From: Sabulitectum sp036743055
Lineage (GTDB): Bacteria > Fermentibacterota > Fermentibacteria > Fermentibacterales > JCC-6
Direction of reading: 5' to 3'
Assembly: GCA_036743055.1 (NCBI GenBank)
Contig: DAINQE010000001.1
Span: 1-64,000, forward strand
Length of the DNA: 64,000 nt
Positions within the stretch are counted from its first letter, which is position 1, and the number at the start of each line of letters is the position of its first letter. Shown piece by piece: positions 8,323 through 17,766 of the stretch. A model generated the notes under the pieces. That model saw only the letters and a program-made list of their open reading frames with translations. It had not been told where the DNA came from and did not search any database. Both the position numbers and the translations under genes were made by a program.

Positions 8323-10808
8323 TAATTTTCCTCCTGTGAATCTGAATCGGCTCTGTTTATTTCAATTACCAGGTCAATGTTCCGTCTCCAGCCGGGATCC
8401 GCCTGCCAGGCCGCATCCGCCAGTTCCAGGGATTCCCGGTAACGGCCCTCATTATACAAGAGTTCCGCTCCGGTGGATAGAGCGGCGGAGTACCAGCGTC
8501 TTTCGAGGGCGGTTCCCAGCCCGTTGCTCCTGAGTATCTCCGCTGCCTGGGGAAGCCGCATGCTCCAGTAGAGTATCTGCGCCTGATGGAGGGAACTCGC
8601 TTCCCCATGCTGATCCAGGGAAAGAAGGAGCGACATGTTCTCTCCTATGGTCAGCTGTGGATCCCCGGTGGACTTCCTTATAAGGAACTGACAGTAGGCA
8701 AGGTCGTCGGTGTTGGATCTGACGGGTGAATCCACCACCTGACTGAGCTCTTCTTCGCTGAGAAGGGGATGGAGCCATTTCTGATCCTCAAGCCTGTATC
8801 CTGTTCCCTGAAGCTGCATGGCCGCCGATGAGTCCCTGAAGATCGCTTCCAGGTCAAGGTGAAGGGGGGCCGGGGATCCCACGAGGATAGCGTGCCTTCC
8901 CCCGGCTGCATGCACCGCGGCATGGGGGAAACCCCTGCTCCATGTTGCAAGTATCCTATGAAACTCCTCCACGGGCAGACGGTGCAGCGGAACCCATTGG
9001 GCAGCCACTCCGCTCGGTGTGAGTCTGGACAATACGATGGAATAGAACTCCTCCGTGTAGAGCAGCCAGCTCTCACTGGAACCCGGGTGGGTGGCATCGC
9101 AGATGATAAGATCGAACTCCCTGTCCGTTCCCAGAAGGTAGTTCCTGCCGTCATCACCCACCAGACCGAATCTGGGGTCAAGGTCGGGCCTGCGGTTCTG
9201 TTCCTGGAACCAGACCGCCGCATCGGCCACTTCAGGGCATATCTCGGCGCACACCAGGGTGTCCACCGGATGGGTCAGTATCGCTCCGCTGGTTATTCCG
9301 CCCCCCATCGCCACTGCCATGGCACTGCGTGCCTCGGGGTTGTACCCCCAGGGGAGATGTCCCAGAAGGTAGAATGCCTCCAGGGATGCCTGGTCCACCG
9401 GCACCTCTTCCACGCCGTTGATCCTCAGGCTCCTGTGCCTGTCCCATTCCCTGCCGAACACCGAAACCGTGGCGGTCCTGCCCTCCTGAAAGAAAAGGGT
9501 CTCCATGGTATCAGGAGGAAGGGAACCGGGCTTTGCCGCGGTGAGAACGAGAACCGCTGAGACCGCAGCCCCAACAGGAGCCGCGAATGCAATGGAAAGC
9601 TTTTCTGCGCGTAGGAAAGCCCACAGACCCAGAGCCGCGTTCAGGCAGGCAAGGACCAGGACGGAGGGTGTAACTCCCAGGAACCTGAAGAGAACCTGGG
9701 AAGCAAGGATCGGACCCGCCGCCGCTCCAAGGCAGTTGGCGAGGCTCAGCATGCCCACGTCCTGTCCCAGCCGGTCCTCCCTGGCGGCGGCTTTCACCAT
9801 AAGGGGGAAGGTGGCCCCCATAAGCATCGTGGAGGGCATCATGTAGAAGAACGCAGCCAGTATGTCTCCCGTCATTCCCCCCGCCCATCCGGGGAACGGG
9901 GAAAGGGCGCTGGAAAGGGATGCAAAACTTCTCAAAAGGGTCAGTGGAAGCACACTGGCAATGCCCAGGGCAACCTCCGCAAGTCCGAATGCAGCCAGAG
10001 GGCTCCCCGTGGAGGCCGCGACGCGCCTGCCGGCAATACTACCTGCGCCGATACCCAGCAGTACCATTATCCCCATGGTTGCGAAGGCGTAGGTGCTGTT
10101 TCCCAGTACGAATGTGAGTTGCCTTGCCCAGACCATCTCCCAGCTCAGTGCCAGTACCCCGCCGGCAAAGTATATCCAGAGAAAGAAACCCCTGGGCCGT
10201 TTCCTTTCGCCCCGGGCTGGAAGCCGCACAGGTGCAGCTTCCGGTCTGACCGCGATCAGGGACAACAGTGTAAGGGCCGCGCCAACGGCGAGGGTAAGGG
10301 CTACCCCGATGGCCTCAAGGAGTATGAATCCTGAAAGGAAGCCCCCGGCGGCGGAACCCAGTGAGTTCAGACCGTAGAGACCAGCGGTCCTTGACGCACC
10401 ACCCCTTCCCTCTGCAAGCCTGGCCATTGCCGGGACGATGCCTCCGGCGAAAAAGGTGGCTGGGGCGACCAGCAGAAGGGCAATAAGAAGCCTGGCGGGA
10501 ATCTCGAACCCTGCGGAATAGAGAAAAGGGTAGACCGAGGCGGCAATGGGGGCTGCGCCCAGGGGCAGGAAAGAGAAAGCCACCATTCCACCCGCGGCGG
10601 TCCTTAGAACGGCCACAGGTCTGGATGACCTTTCCGCCAGCCTGCCGAAGAAGCCTCCTCCAAGACCGAGGCCGGTCATGAAGGCGGTGAGTACCACCGC
10701 GGTGGCGTCGAGGCTTCCTCCCGTTATCAGAAGGAGCTGACGGTTCCAGGCAACCTGGGCAAGGAGGACCCCGGTTCCGGAAAAAAGGGCGAAAAGGGAG
10801 AGGCTCAT
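8322..10808 (-). CDS. Membrane-embedded fused MFS/spermidine-synthase-like protein with C-terminal helical repeats
   Basis: A protein of 828 residues. Residues 1 to about 400 contain roughly eleven hydrophobic helices resembling the transporter-like half of fused MFS/spermidine synthases. Residues about 420-640 form an AdoMet-type Rossmann domain with a glycine loop (AVAMGGGITSGA), an acidic residue in VCAEICPEV, GDDGRNYLL and the catalytic-region DATHP followed by LYTEEFY. The last 130 residues look TPR-like. Whether it makes polyamines or uses another aminopropyl or methyl donor is unknown, since these membrane fusions are mostly uncharacterised. The ATG has AGGAAAGGA upstream, and 18 bp separate it from the preceding secreted-protein gene. 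Confidence 0.75.
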   Translation of the reverse strand: MSLSLFALFSGTGVLLAQVAWNRQLLLITGGSLDATAVVLTAFMTGLGLGGGFFGRLAERSSRPVAVLRTAAGGMVAFSFLPLGAAPIAASVYPFLYSAGFEIPARLLIALLLVAPATFFAGGIVPAMARLAEGRGGASRTAGLYGLNSLGSAAGGFLSGFILLEAIGVALTLAVGAALTLLSLIAVRPEAAPVRLPARGERKRPRGFFLWIYFAGGVLALSWEMVWARQLTFVLGNSTYAFATMGIMVLLGIGAGSIAGRRVAASTGSPLAAFGLAEVALGIASVLPLTLLRSFASLSSALSPFPGWAGGMTGDILAAFFYMMPSTMLMGATFPLMVKAAAREDRLGQDVGMLSLANCLGAAAGPILASQVLFRFLGVTPSVLVLACLNAALGLWAFLRAEKLSIAFAAPVGAAVSAVLVLTAAKPGSLPPDTMETLFFQEGRTATVSVFGREWDRHRSLRINGVEEVPVDQASLEAFYLLGHLPWGYNPEARSAMAVAMGGGITSGAILTHPVDTLVCAEICPEVADAAVWFQEQNRRPDLDPRFGLVGDDGRNYLLGTDREFDLIICDATHPGSSESWLLYTEEFYSIVLSRLTPSGVAAQWVPLHRLPVEEFHRILATWSRGFPHAAVHAAGGRHAILVGSPAPLHLDLEAIFRDSSAAMQLQGTGYRLEDQKWLHPLLSEEELSQVVDSPVRSNTDDLAYCQFLIRKSTGDPQLTIGENMSLLLSLDQHGEASSLHQAQILYWSMRLPQAAEILRSNGLGTALERRWYSAALSTGAELLYNEGRYRESLELADAAWQADPGWRRNIDLVIEINRADSDSQEEN

Positions 10809-10826
10809 GTTATCCTTTCCTGGATG

Positions 10827-13800
10827 CTAGAAGAGAATGCATTTCCCCGATAGCACGGAGTTATCTCCTTTGAGAACGGCGAAGTAGAGCCCGGCAGGGT
10901 AGTCGCCCCTGCTCACCTCAGCCTCCATCCTCCTCCCTGTTCCAGCGCCTCGCCAGAGGGTGGCAAGCCTTCTTCCGGCCATATCGTAGAGGGCCAGTTC
11001 ACCCTCCTCCTGATCGCACAGGGAGAAGTTTATGTACGTGGTTCCCCCGGACCTGGTCGCCGTGCCCAGGAACGTGCCCTGGCACTGGCCAGGGGTATCC
11101 ATGGTCAGGGTGATAAGGCTGGCGGACAGTGGAGGCATGGATGAGTAGTCCAGCTCCACTGAAGCCGTACCGTCTGGCCGGATCTCAAGGGGGAAGCGGT
11201 CGGGGGGATAGCCCTGGCAGTCGGCGAGGGTTATTCCCACGGGCACGTTCTCAATGGTTATTCCCGGCTGGAACGGTGAAGCTGAAGTGGCTGCATTCAC
11301 CGTGATCACTATTATGGAATCACCGGGTCCGTTGGTAAGGGCGATGAAGTTCAGAAGAGAATCCGAGGGGCTGTGGTTGTAGGCCCGCAGGTCGTCCATA
11401 ACCGTCCAGGAATCGTCAACCAGTTTCGAGAGGTAGTCAACTGAATTGGGTCCGTGACCGGTGAGTTTCGAAACGGCTTCATTCACCCTTCCCACCATGT
11501 CGACGTTATGAATGTCCCTGCTGGGACCCCAGTTCTGCAGCAGGAATGGCGCTCTGGAAATGCCGTCATCCCCTCCGTTCCCGGACATCATCGAAATGTC
11601 CATGGCGTAGAAGACCAGCCCCCTGGCTCCCTCCACCACCGGAGCGGTGGCCATGTAGAGCAGCGTATCCGGAGATGGGCAGTATGTGGGCAGGGCGAAT
11701 CCCCTTCTCCCGTATGCCTGAATCACCCCGAAGAGGACATTGTCCCTCTGGGTGGCCTCCACCCCCAGCTCCATGGCCGTGGCATGGGCGCTGGGATACC
11801 ACTGGAAGCGGGTGTGGTCCATAACGTCGTCGTAGAGCTCGCAGTTGGGAGCGTAAAAGCCCCCCTCGGTCCCCGCCAGCACGCTCCTTACGGCGTCCCT
11901 GGTATGCATGGCCCTTACTCCGCAGAAGATGGTGTCACCCTGACAGTAGTTCACGGGGGAGACGGTTATGGTTCCCCCGGATATCCCTGTTTCCAGGGAA
12001 GTTCCCAGAAGGATCTCCCCCGCACCGGTGGTAAAGACCGGTTTGTCGCTGTACCTGTAGTCGTCCCTCAGGAAGTCGAAACCGGTAATGTCCCCTGAAA
12101 CGCCTTCCACGGAGATCTGCGCATGCTCGCTCAGGGGGCCGCCGTTGTAGGTGGAGAAAACGGCTGACATCTCCCTGTCATCCTCGAAGAGACCTACCAG
12201 GTAGTCCCGTCCGGCGAAGAAGGGGGGATAATAACCGTCGTCCCTGGAGGGTACGATCCTGTCAGGGAGTCCATCCCTGCCGAACAGCTGGGGATACTGG
12301 GAGATCCCATATGCTGGGAAAAGCTGCCAGTAGTTCCTGCTGAGCTGATTCAGGGTGATGTAGTCACCGTTTTCGCCGTAGATGACGAAACCGTTCCTTG
12401 CAACCGGCTGAATTGTCCCGAACTCGTACCATTTCCCCCAGAAGGTGCCCCAGACAGCCCCGATCGCCTGGAAATGCAGCCGTCTGGGCTCACTGAATGC
12501 CGGCTGGAGGGATGGCGTCACTTCCAGGCGTGCAGGCACGAAAAGCATCAGGAACAGGTTTCCCGCCGGGTCCTGCAAACAGGAGAGAACCGCAAGCCTT
12601 CCCCTGCCGATGATACCGGCCACGTCAGTGACGTCTGACCAGTAGTCGGTCTGCCCCACTGCCATGAACACCGGGGAAAGTTCCTGCGACCCGGGGAAAT
12701 CGGGCAGGCGACGGATAATGGGGCCCTGGGGAGAGGGGGTCATTACAACCGCTTCGTGAACCGGATCACCGCTCTTCCAGAAGACCGCGCCTGAGTTAAC
12801 GTATCCGTCCAGTTCATGAACCGCGTATCCCGCCCTGTAGTCGGAAGCCGCGAATCCGTCGGGAAGATAACTCAGGGGCAGGGAGCAGACCGTTTCCAGA
12901 TGGAGGTCCTCCCCGTCCCAGGCAAGAGCTTCCACCAGAACAGCCGCCGAATCCCCCTGGGGGAAAACCCTTACCAGTTCGTCCCTGCAGTTCATTGCCT
13001 CGATGTGCAGCGGATCGTCCTGAACCATGTCGGTGGCGAAGGTGAACAGTGCTTCCGGAAGGTCACTGTGGAGAAGGTCCGTTCTGCGGAAGTTGTTCTT
13101 CGCCGGGTACATGCCCATCCCGAACATGTCCGTGTACCTTGCGATCCTGTTCAGCACGCAGGTGGTGTCGGAATAGTATTCCATGCTTCCCGATGGACCT
13201 GATGTGCCGAATTTTGAGTGATAGGAGAGAACCGAGAGCCCAAGCTCCCCCCTGCAGGCCTCCGTCCATGTCTCTATGTAGTCCATCCAGGCCTGTTCCT
13301 GGCCGGGATTCTCCAGATACTTCACATCGGGTTCGTCGAAGGCGAACATTCCAGTCACATCCCCTGGATAATCCCCGGCGGTCATTGGCAGGTAGAGCTT
13401 CAGGTAATCCATGACCGCATGGTTGGCGCTGTCGCAGTCCAGGGCGGTGCCGATGCCCCCTGGCATGATGTGGAGTCCGGCTTCCCTTATGTATCCCGCC
13501 AGGGGAAAGAACTTGTCACCGTATGTCCCCGGCATCTCAGGGAACCATCGGTCACCGAGTTCGGATCTTACTATGAAGGTGTTGACACCGCTCTGGGCCG
13601 CCTCGTCGATCATGGCGAACACCGGGTTGAGGTGACCGTGGCCGTAAAGCCTGTGCCATTCGGAAAGAAGGGTGTTCGCCGTTCTCAGGTCCCATATCAC
13701 AGGAAAATAGACGCGCTCCTGGGTTGAGCCCCAGGGCACATAGCCGTAGTCGTGGCCGTGAACGGAGTACCGGTTCGCACCGGAAGCCAGGCCGCACAGA

Positions 13801-13832
13801 ACTATGATCAGACCTGCGGCTGTCCTTCTCAA
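10827..13832 (-). CDS. Large secreted protein with TIM-barrel-like N-terminus and type-IX-style sorting tail
   Basis: A protein of 1001 residues with a short signal peptide (MRRTAAGLIIVLCGLASGA). The N-terminal part alternates predicted strands and helices with many aromatic and acidic residues (for example FAFDEPDVKYLENPGQEQAW), as in glycoside-hydrolase-type TIM barrels, but I cannot name a family. The last 80 residues resemble a Por-type secretion tail (INFSLCDQEEGELALYDMAGRRLATL, then a short GDYPAGLYFAVL strand). This suggests export and surface attachment or release by a type IX system. It starts 4 bp after the tolC-like gene ends, in the same transcription unit. The substrate is unknown. 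Confidence 0.6.
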   Translation of the reverse strand: MRRTAAGLIIVLCGLASGANRYSVHGHDYGYVPWGSTQERVYFPVIWDLRTANTLLSEWHRLYGHGHLNPVFAMIDEAAQSGVNTFIVRSELGDRWFPEMPGTYGDKFFPLAGYIREAGLHIMPGGIGTALDCDSANHAVMDYLKLYLPMTAGDYPGDVTGMFAFDEPDVKYLENPGQEQAWMDYIETWTEACRGELGLSVLSYHSKFGTSGPSGSMEYYSDTTCVLNRIARYTDMFGMGMYPAKNNFRRTDLLHSDLPEALFTFATDMVQDDPLHIEAMNCRDELVRVFPQGDSAAVLVEALAWDGEDLHLETVCSLPLSYLPDGFAASDYRAGYAVHELDGYVNSGAVFWKSGDPVHEAVVMTPSPQGPIIRRLPDFPGSQELSPVFMAVGQTDYWSDVTDVAGIIGRGRLAVLSCLQDPAGNLFLMLFVPARLEVTPSLQPAFSEPRRLHFQAIGAVWGTFWGKWYEFGTIQPVARNGFVIYGENGDYITLNQLSRNYWQLFPAYGISQYPQLFGRDGLPDRIVPSRDDGYYPPFFAGRDYLVGLFEDDREMSAVFSTYNGGPLSEHAQISVEGVSGDITGFDFLRDDYRYSDKPVFTTGAGEILLGTSLETGISGGTITVSPVNYCQGDTIFCGVRAMHTRDAVRSVLAGTEGGFYAPNCELYDDVMDHTRFQWYPSAHATAMELGVEATQRDNVLFGVIQAYGRRGFALPTYCPSPDTLLYMATAPVVEGARGLVFYAMDISMMSGNGGDDGISRAPFLLQNWGPSRDIHNVDMVGRVNEAVSKLTGHGPNSVDYLSKLVDDSWTVMDDLRAYNHSPSDSLLNFIALTNGPGDSIIVITVNAATSASPFQPGITIENVPVGITLADCQGYPPDRFPLEIRPDGTASVELDYSSMPPLSASLITLTMDTPGQCQGTFLGTATRSGGTTYINFSLCDQEEGELALYDMAGRRLATLWRGAGTGRRMEAEVSRGDYPAGLYFAVLKGDNSVLSGKCILF

Positions 13833-13836
13833 GCAG

Positions 13837-15141
13837 TCACTCTCCGAGTCTCGGCGGGTTACCCAGGAGCACCATCAGGGAAGCCTCGGTCTTAAGCGCT
13901 GCTACCCTGGCGCCTGCAAGGTTAGCCTCTGCGGAGGCCAGGTCCGACTGGGCGTCGAGAAGGTCAAGAAGGGAAATGGCCCCCATATCGTAGGACATCG
14001 ATGAAAGCCGGTACTGCTCCTGTGCCCTCTCCAGGGCAAGCATGGAGTCACGATAGTACCTCACATCCAGTTCCAGGGTAGTCCTCAGCGTCCGCTCGGT
14101 GGATGCAAGCTGGTCCTCCAGGGACTCCAGCGAAGCCTGGGAGGATATCTCGGCGGCCCTGGAGGACTTGATCTGGGACTCCCTGAGAAATCCGTCGAAA
14201 ACGGTCCAGGAAAGGGAAAGTCCCACATTGTAACCGTGGCTGTCGAACATCCGGTCGATGTCGTCCAGGGTGTCGTCATTCCAGTTCCAGCCGGCGGATG
14301 CCCTTAATGTGGGCCAGTATGACCTCCCGGCTGCGTCTGCCCTTATGCCCGAAGCCTCCTGTCTGAACCGGGCAGCCCTCAGGGACTGGTTCTGTGAATG
14401 ATCTCCGGGGATCAGCGCCACGGACTCCATGGGCAGCGGTTCCAGCACCGCGTTGGTGTCAACCAGCATAACAGGTCCCGACAGGTCCGCCCCTGCGGCT
14501 ATGTACAGGTTTCCGTATGCGGTCTGAAGGGCCTGTTCCCTCCTTCCAGCGAGGAGCCTGTCCTCACTCTCCTGCACCTGCACCTGAAGAAGCTCCAGTG
14601 TTGTGACCGCCCCCATGTCGTAAAGGGCCTGGGTTCGGGCCAGCTGCCCCCGGGTCCTTTCCAGGGAGTTCTCTGCGGCCTGCCTGAGCTTGATGGCCTC
14701 TATTACATCGTAATAGGCGTAGACCACATCCAGAGTAACCTGAAGGACGGCACCCTCGTGGTCCGCCTCGGCGGCGGCGAACTCAAGCCTGGAAGCGTTC
14801 CTGTAAAGCCAGTTCTGCCCGCCGCTGCGGAGTATCTCCTGGGAGAGGGAAAGACCGGCGGACCAGGAATCGGTCTCGCTTCGCACGCTTCCCTCGTCCG
14901 GGAGAGGGGAGTTGGACCAGGCCCTGGTTACCCCCGCCGATGCAGTAAGGCTCGGATACAGGAAAGCCTGATCGCCTGTCAGGGAAGCCCTGGCCGATAT
15001 CACCGAAGCCTCCGATGACCTTATCTCCGGGGAACTCGAAAGGGCTGCAGAGACCCACTCCGAAAGATCCATGGACCTTGGCGTATCGCTTATGGCCCCC
15101 ATATCGGTGAACAGACAAACCAGAAAGAAACCGAATATCAT
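13837..15141 (-). CDS. TolC-family outer-membrane channel protein
   Basis: A protein of 434 residues with an N-terminal signal sequence and two internally similar halves of long amphipathic helices. Each half contains the TolC-type phrase for the helix turn (GAVTTLELLQVQVQESE near 180-200, GAISLLDLLDAQSDLASAEANL near 385-410). TolC proteins form trimeric tunnels for type I secretion or efflux. No inner-membrane pump or adaptor gene is adjacent, so the partner is unknown. Its ATG overlaps the upstream membrane-protein stop (ATGA), and it is followed 4 bp later by a secreted protein gene. Confidence 0.88.
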   Translation of the reverse strand: MIFGFFLVCLFTDMGAISDTPRSMDLSEWVSAALSSSPEIRSSEASVISARASLTGDQAFLYPSLTASAGVTRAWSNSPLPDEGSVRSETDSWSAGLSLSQEILRSGGQNWLYRNASRLEFAAAEADHEGAVLQVTLDVVYAYYDVIEAIKLRQAAENSLERTRGQLARTQALYDMGAVTTLELLQVQVQESEDRLLAGRREQALQTAYGNLYIAAGADLSGPVMLVDTNAVLEPLPMESVALIPGDHSQNQSLRAARFRQEASGIRADAAGRSYWPTLRASAGWNWNDDTLDDIDRMFDSHGYNVGLSLSWTVFDGFLRESQIKSSRAAEISSQASLESLEDQLASTERTLRTTLELDVRYYRDSMLALERAQEQYRLSSMSYDMGAISLLDLLDAQSDLASAEANLAGARVAALKTEASLMVLLGNPPRLGE

Positions 15142-15767
15142 GATGCTCCCTCCACTCCGGGTTCCGCTATGAAAACGGGCAGTGTGACAAGCAGGATTCC
15201 AAAAAGATAAACCGCCCAGGCCATCCTCTGGCCGGTTGAGCGGTCAGTATTCCATACCACCGACAGGCCCCTGCCCCAGAGATACACCGTGGTCAGGGAC
15301 GCAAGATCCAGCCTGGCGGAAAAGAGGAACAGAAAGACCCCCAGCCTGGTGGCGGAAACGCCTCCCAGAAGCTCCGCCGGGCTCCAGGTAAATCCAGGAG
15401 GAAGTGAGATCATGTAGGATATGGATGTAAGCACACCCACCAGGATCATAAAGGCGCCCATGGAGAGGAAGCAGCTGGAAACCGCCGGCCAGAGAGGCTT
15501 TCTTTCACCCAGCGCGTAGGCCAGGGCGTATGCCGCAAGTCCGCCTGCCCCAGCGAGGATTCCCCTTTCCAGAAGGATCAGGAACGGGATCTGGCCATCC
15601 CCGGGTCCCATACCTCCCAGGAAAAGGAAAGGGAGAAACCCTATTGCTGTTATCAACAGGGCGGCTCCACCTATCGCGGCGCTCTGGCTTCCTGTGACCA
15701 GGGTGCGGTACGCGCCCTCCGGCCGGAGGAACTGAACCAGCGCCGCCGCTGTGTCGGGCAAACTCAT
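15138..15767 (-). CDS. Polytopic membrane protein, Yip1-like
   Basis: A protein of 209 residues with about five hydrophobic segments (near 32-60, 72-98, 105-130, 150-170, 183-203) and a short cytosolic N-terminus. General pattern and size resemble the Yip1/YckC-type integral membrane families, but there is no decisive motif. ATG 15767 was preferred over an upstream in-frame codon because it forms an ATGA overlap with the glgA stop and begins the natural sequence MSLPDTAAALVQFLRP. Function unknown. Confidence 0.7.
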   Translation of the reverse strand: MSLPDTAAALVQFLRPEGAYRTLVTGSQSAAIGGAALLITAIGFLPFLFLGGMGPGDGQIPFLILLERGILAGAGGLAAYALAYALGERKPLWPAVSSCFLSMGAFMILVGVLTSISYMISLPPGFTWSPAELLGGVSATRLGVFLFLFSARLDLASLTTVYLWGRGLSVVWNTDRSTGQRMAWAVYLFGILLVTLPVFIAEPGVEGAS

Positions 15768-17158
15768 TTTCTGCTCTCCATTGCTTTTCGGTAAACGCGT
15801 TCGTACTCTTCCACGCTGTTCTTCCATGAGAAGTCCCCGGTCATGCACCTTCTTCTGTACCAGGACCATTTCCTGGAGTTCCCCCAGGTCCCGGCCATCA
15901 GTGAGAGGGCCCTGCGGAAACCGTCCGCTTCCCCGGCAAAGCTGAATCCCTGACCGGAAGACACCGTATCAGCCAGACCTCCAACCGCCCTTACAAGGGG
16001 GACCGAGCCGTACCGCATGGCCATCATCTGACCGAGACCGCAGGGCTCGAACCTCGAAGGCATCAGAAAACCGTCGGAACCGGCAAAGATCCTTCTTGCC
16101 ATGGGATCGTCGAAGGCGATTCGTACGAAGACCGACCCCGGGTTCTCCCCCGCGGCTTCCATAAGGGCTGTCTCAGCCCAGGGTTCTCCGGTTCCCAGCA
16201 CCACGAGGCGTATCCCCAGGTCCCGCATATGACCCAGGGAATCCAGTATCATATCTATTCCCTTCTGGGTGGTGAGGCGGCTCACCATTCCCAGGATCAT
16301 CCCGCCGTGGGGACTGAAACCTGCCTCCCTCTCCAGATGCTGTCTGCAGACCTTCCTGCCGCTCATGTTCCCGGAACTGAAGCGGGCCGGGATCTTCCTG
16401 TCCGTGGCAGGATCCCAGAGTTTTGTGTCTATGCCGTTGATTATTCCCGTGAGTTTGCCGGAACTCTCTGAAAGAAGCCCTTCGAGACCGCAGCCGAACT
16501 CCGGTGTAAGGATCTCCCGGGCATAACCCGGGCTCACCGTCGTTACGGCGTCGGAATAGACGATCCCCCCCTTAAGGCAGTTCCAGTCCCCCCAGAACTC
16601 CAGTGCGTCCATTGTGTAAAGGGTATCGGGAAGGCCCGCGGCATCCCAGGATTCCCGGCCGAACCTCCCCTGGAAGTGGAGGTTGTGGATGGTCAGTACT
16701 GTGGGGATGTCGCCTTCCCGAAGGTAAACAGGGGTCAGGGCCGTCTGCCAGTCGTGGCAGTGAACGATGTCCGGGGAGTGAATGGGTGAAGCGGCAACCG
16801 CGGCTAATGCCCTGGAGAAGAAGGCGAAGCGGAGGGGATTGTCTGGCCAGGACTCTCCGGAACCGGCTCCGTAGATGCCCTTCCGCATGAAGAACTCGTC
16901 CTTGGCCACAAGAATCGTTCTCAGCCCGTTAACCGTGGTGGAGCCCACCCCGAACTCCTCGCCGAGGAACGTGAACATGGAACCGTGCCACTGTATGTTA
17001 CGGCACTTGTCCGCCACATCCTGATAAAAGGGGATCACCACGGCGGCGCAGGCCTTCCCGTATTTTTCCTGCGCTGCGGGAAGGGCGGAAGCCACCGATG
17101 CAAGCCCCCCTGTGCTCGCCAGGGGGTAAAGCTCCGAAGAACCGTGCAGAACCCTCAT
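15764..17158 (-). CDS. glgA: Glycogen/starch synthase (GT5 family)
   Basis: A protein of 464 residues. GT5 enzymes add glucose from ADP- or UDP-glucose to alpha-1,4-glucan. Family signatures are SSELYPLASTGGLASV at the N-terminus, HNLHFQGRFG, INGIDTKLWDP, and the C-terminal FEPCGLGQMMAMRYGSVPLVRAVGGLADTV. The usual nucleotide-sugar lysine of the KTGGL motif is serine here, which may alter donor affinity. ATG 17158 forms an ATGA overlap with the DedA gene, and an upstream GTG extension has no family resemblance. No glgB, glgC or glgP lies nearby, so glycogen genes are dispersed. It is embedded in a run of DNA-repair, isoprenoid and envelope genes. Confidence 0.9.
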   Translation of the reverse strand: MRVLHGSSELYPLASTGGLASVASALPAAQEKYGKACAAVVIPFYQDVADKCRNIQWHGSMFTFLGEEFGVGSTTVNGLRTILVAKDEFFMRKGIYGAGSGESWPDNPLRFAFFSRALAAVAASPIHSPDIVHCHDWQTALTPVYLREGDIPTVLTIHNLHFQGRFGRESWDAAGLPDTLYTMDALEFWGDWNCLKGGIVYSDAVTTVSPGYAREILTPEFGCGLEGLLSESSGKLTGIINGIDTKLWDPATDRKIPARFSSGNMSGRKVCRQHLEREAGFSPHGGMILGMVSRLTTQKGIDMILDSLGHMRDLGIRLVVLGTGEPWAETALMEAAGENPGSVFVRIAFDDPMARRIFAGSDGFLMPSRFEPCGLGQMMAMRYGSVPLVRAVGGLADTVSSGQGFSFAGEADGFRRALSLMAGTWGNSRKWSWYRRRCMTGDFSWKNSVEEYERVYRKAMESRK

Positions 17159-17766
17159 TTCCCCTCTCCCTTCACCTTCACCAGAAGCACTGCCCCTCCG
17201 ATAACCACAGCAGCGGCAAGCAGACCCCAAAGCCAGGACGAGAACTCAGCCATGAATGCCTCGGCACTCTCTATCCCCGCTCCTGCGATACTGCCCGCGG
17301 CCGCCATAACGCCGTACCAGAGGGCTGCGCTTGCCCCTGCATAGCCAAGGACGGAGCTTCTGGACATCCCAGAAGAGGCGGCGGCAACCACCAGTATGGA
17401 CCTGATGCCGGGAATGAACCGGCTCATGGATATGATCCAGGGTCCCCTTCCAGCCAGCAGCTTCCTTGCTCTGGCCATGCTTCTGCCGCCCCTGGCGCCG
17501 GTTATCATCCTTTCCAGTTTCTCGAGCCTGGAACTCCTTCCCATGGAGTCCAGGATCACCGTGGAAATGAAACATCCTGCGAAACCGGGAACCCAGAGAA
17601 GGAAGACCGGGACTCCGCTCCTCAGGGCGAGACCCGCCAGGGCGATGTAGATCACATCCCCGGGGAACGGCGGGAAAAGCGTCTCAACCAGTGCGGTGGC
17701 ACCCAGCAGGATCGGAAACCAACCCTCTCCGAAACCGGTTATCAGGTTCCACAGGGATTCCAGCAT
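17155..17766 (-). CDS. DedA-family membrane protein
   Basis: A protein of 203 residues with about five membrane segments. DedA signatures are present: VETLFPPFPGDVIYIALAGLAL near 25-46 and the arginine-containing SRFIPGIRSILVVAAA near 112-127. DedA (SNARE-associated) proteins are implicated in undecaprenyl-phosphate or phospholipid recycling across the inner membrane and in membrane homeostasis. ATG 17766 shares one base with the ispDF stop (TGATG). Confidence 0.88.
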   Translation of the reverse strand: MLESLWNLITGFGEGWFPILLGATALVETLFPPFPGDVIYIALAGLALRSGVPVFLLWVPGFAGCFISTVILDSMGRSSRLEKLERMITGARGGRSMARARKLLAGRGPWIISMSRFIPGIRSILVVAAASSGMSRSSVLGYAGASAALWYGVMAAAGSIAGAGIESAEAFMAEFSSWLWGLLAAAVVIGGAVLLVKVKGEGK

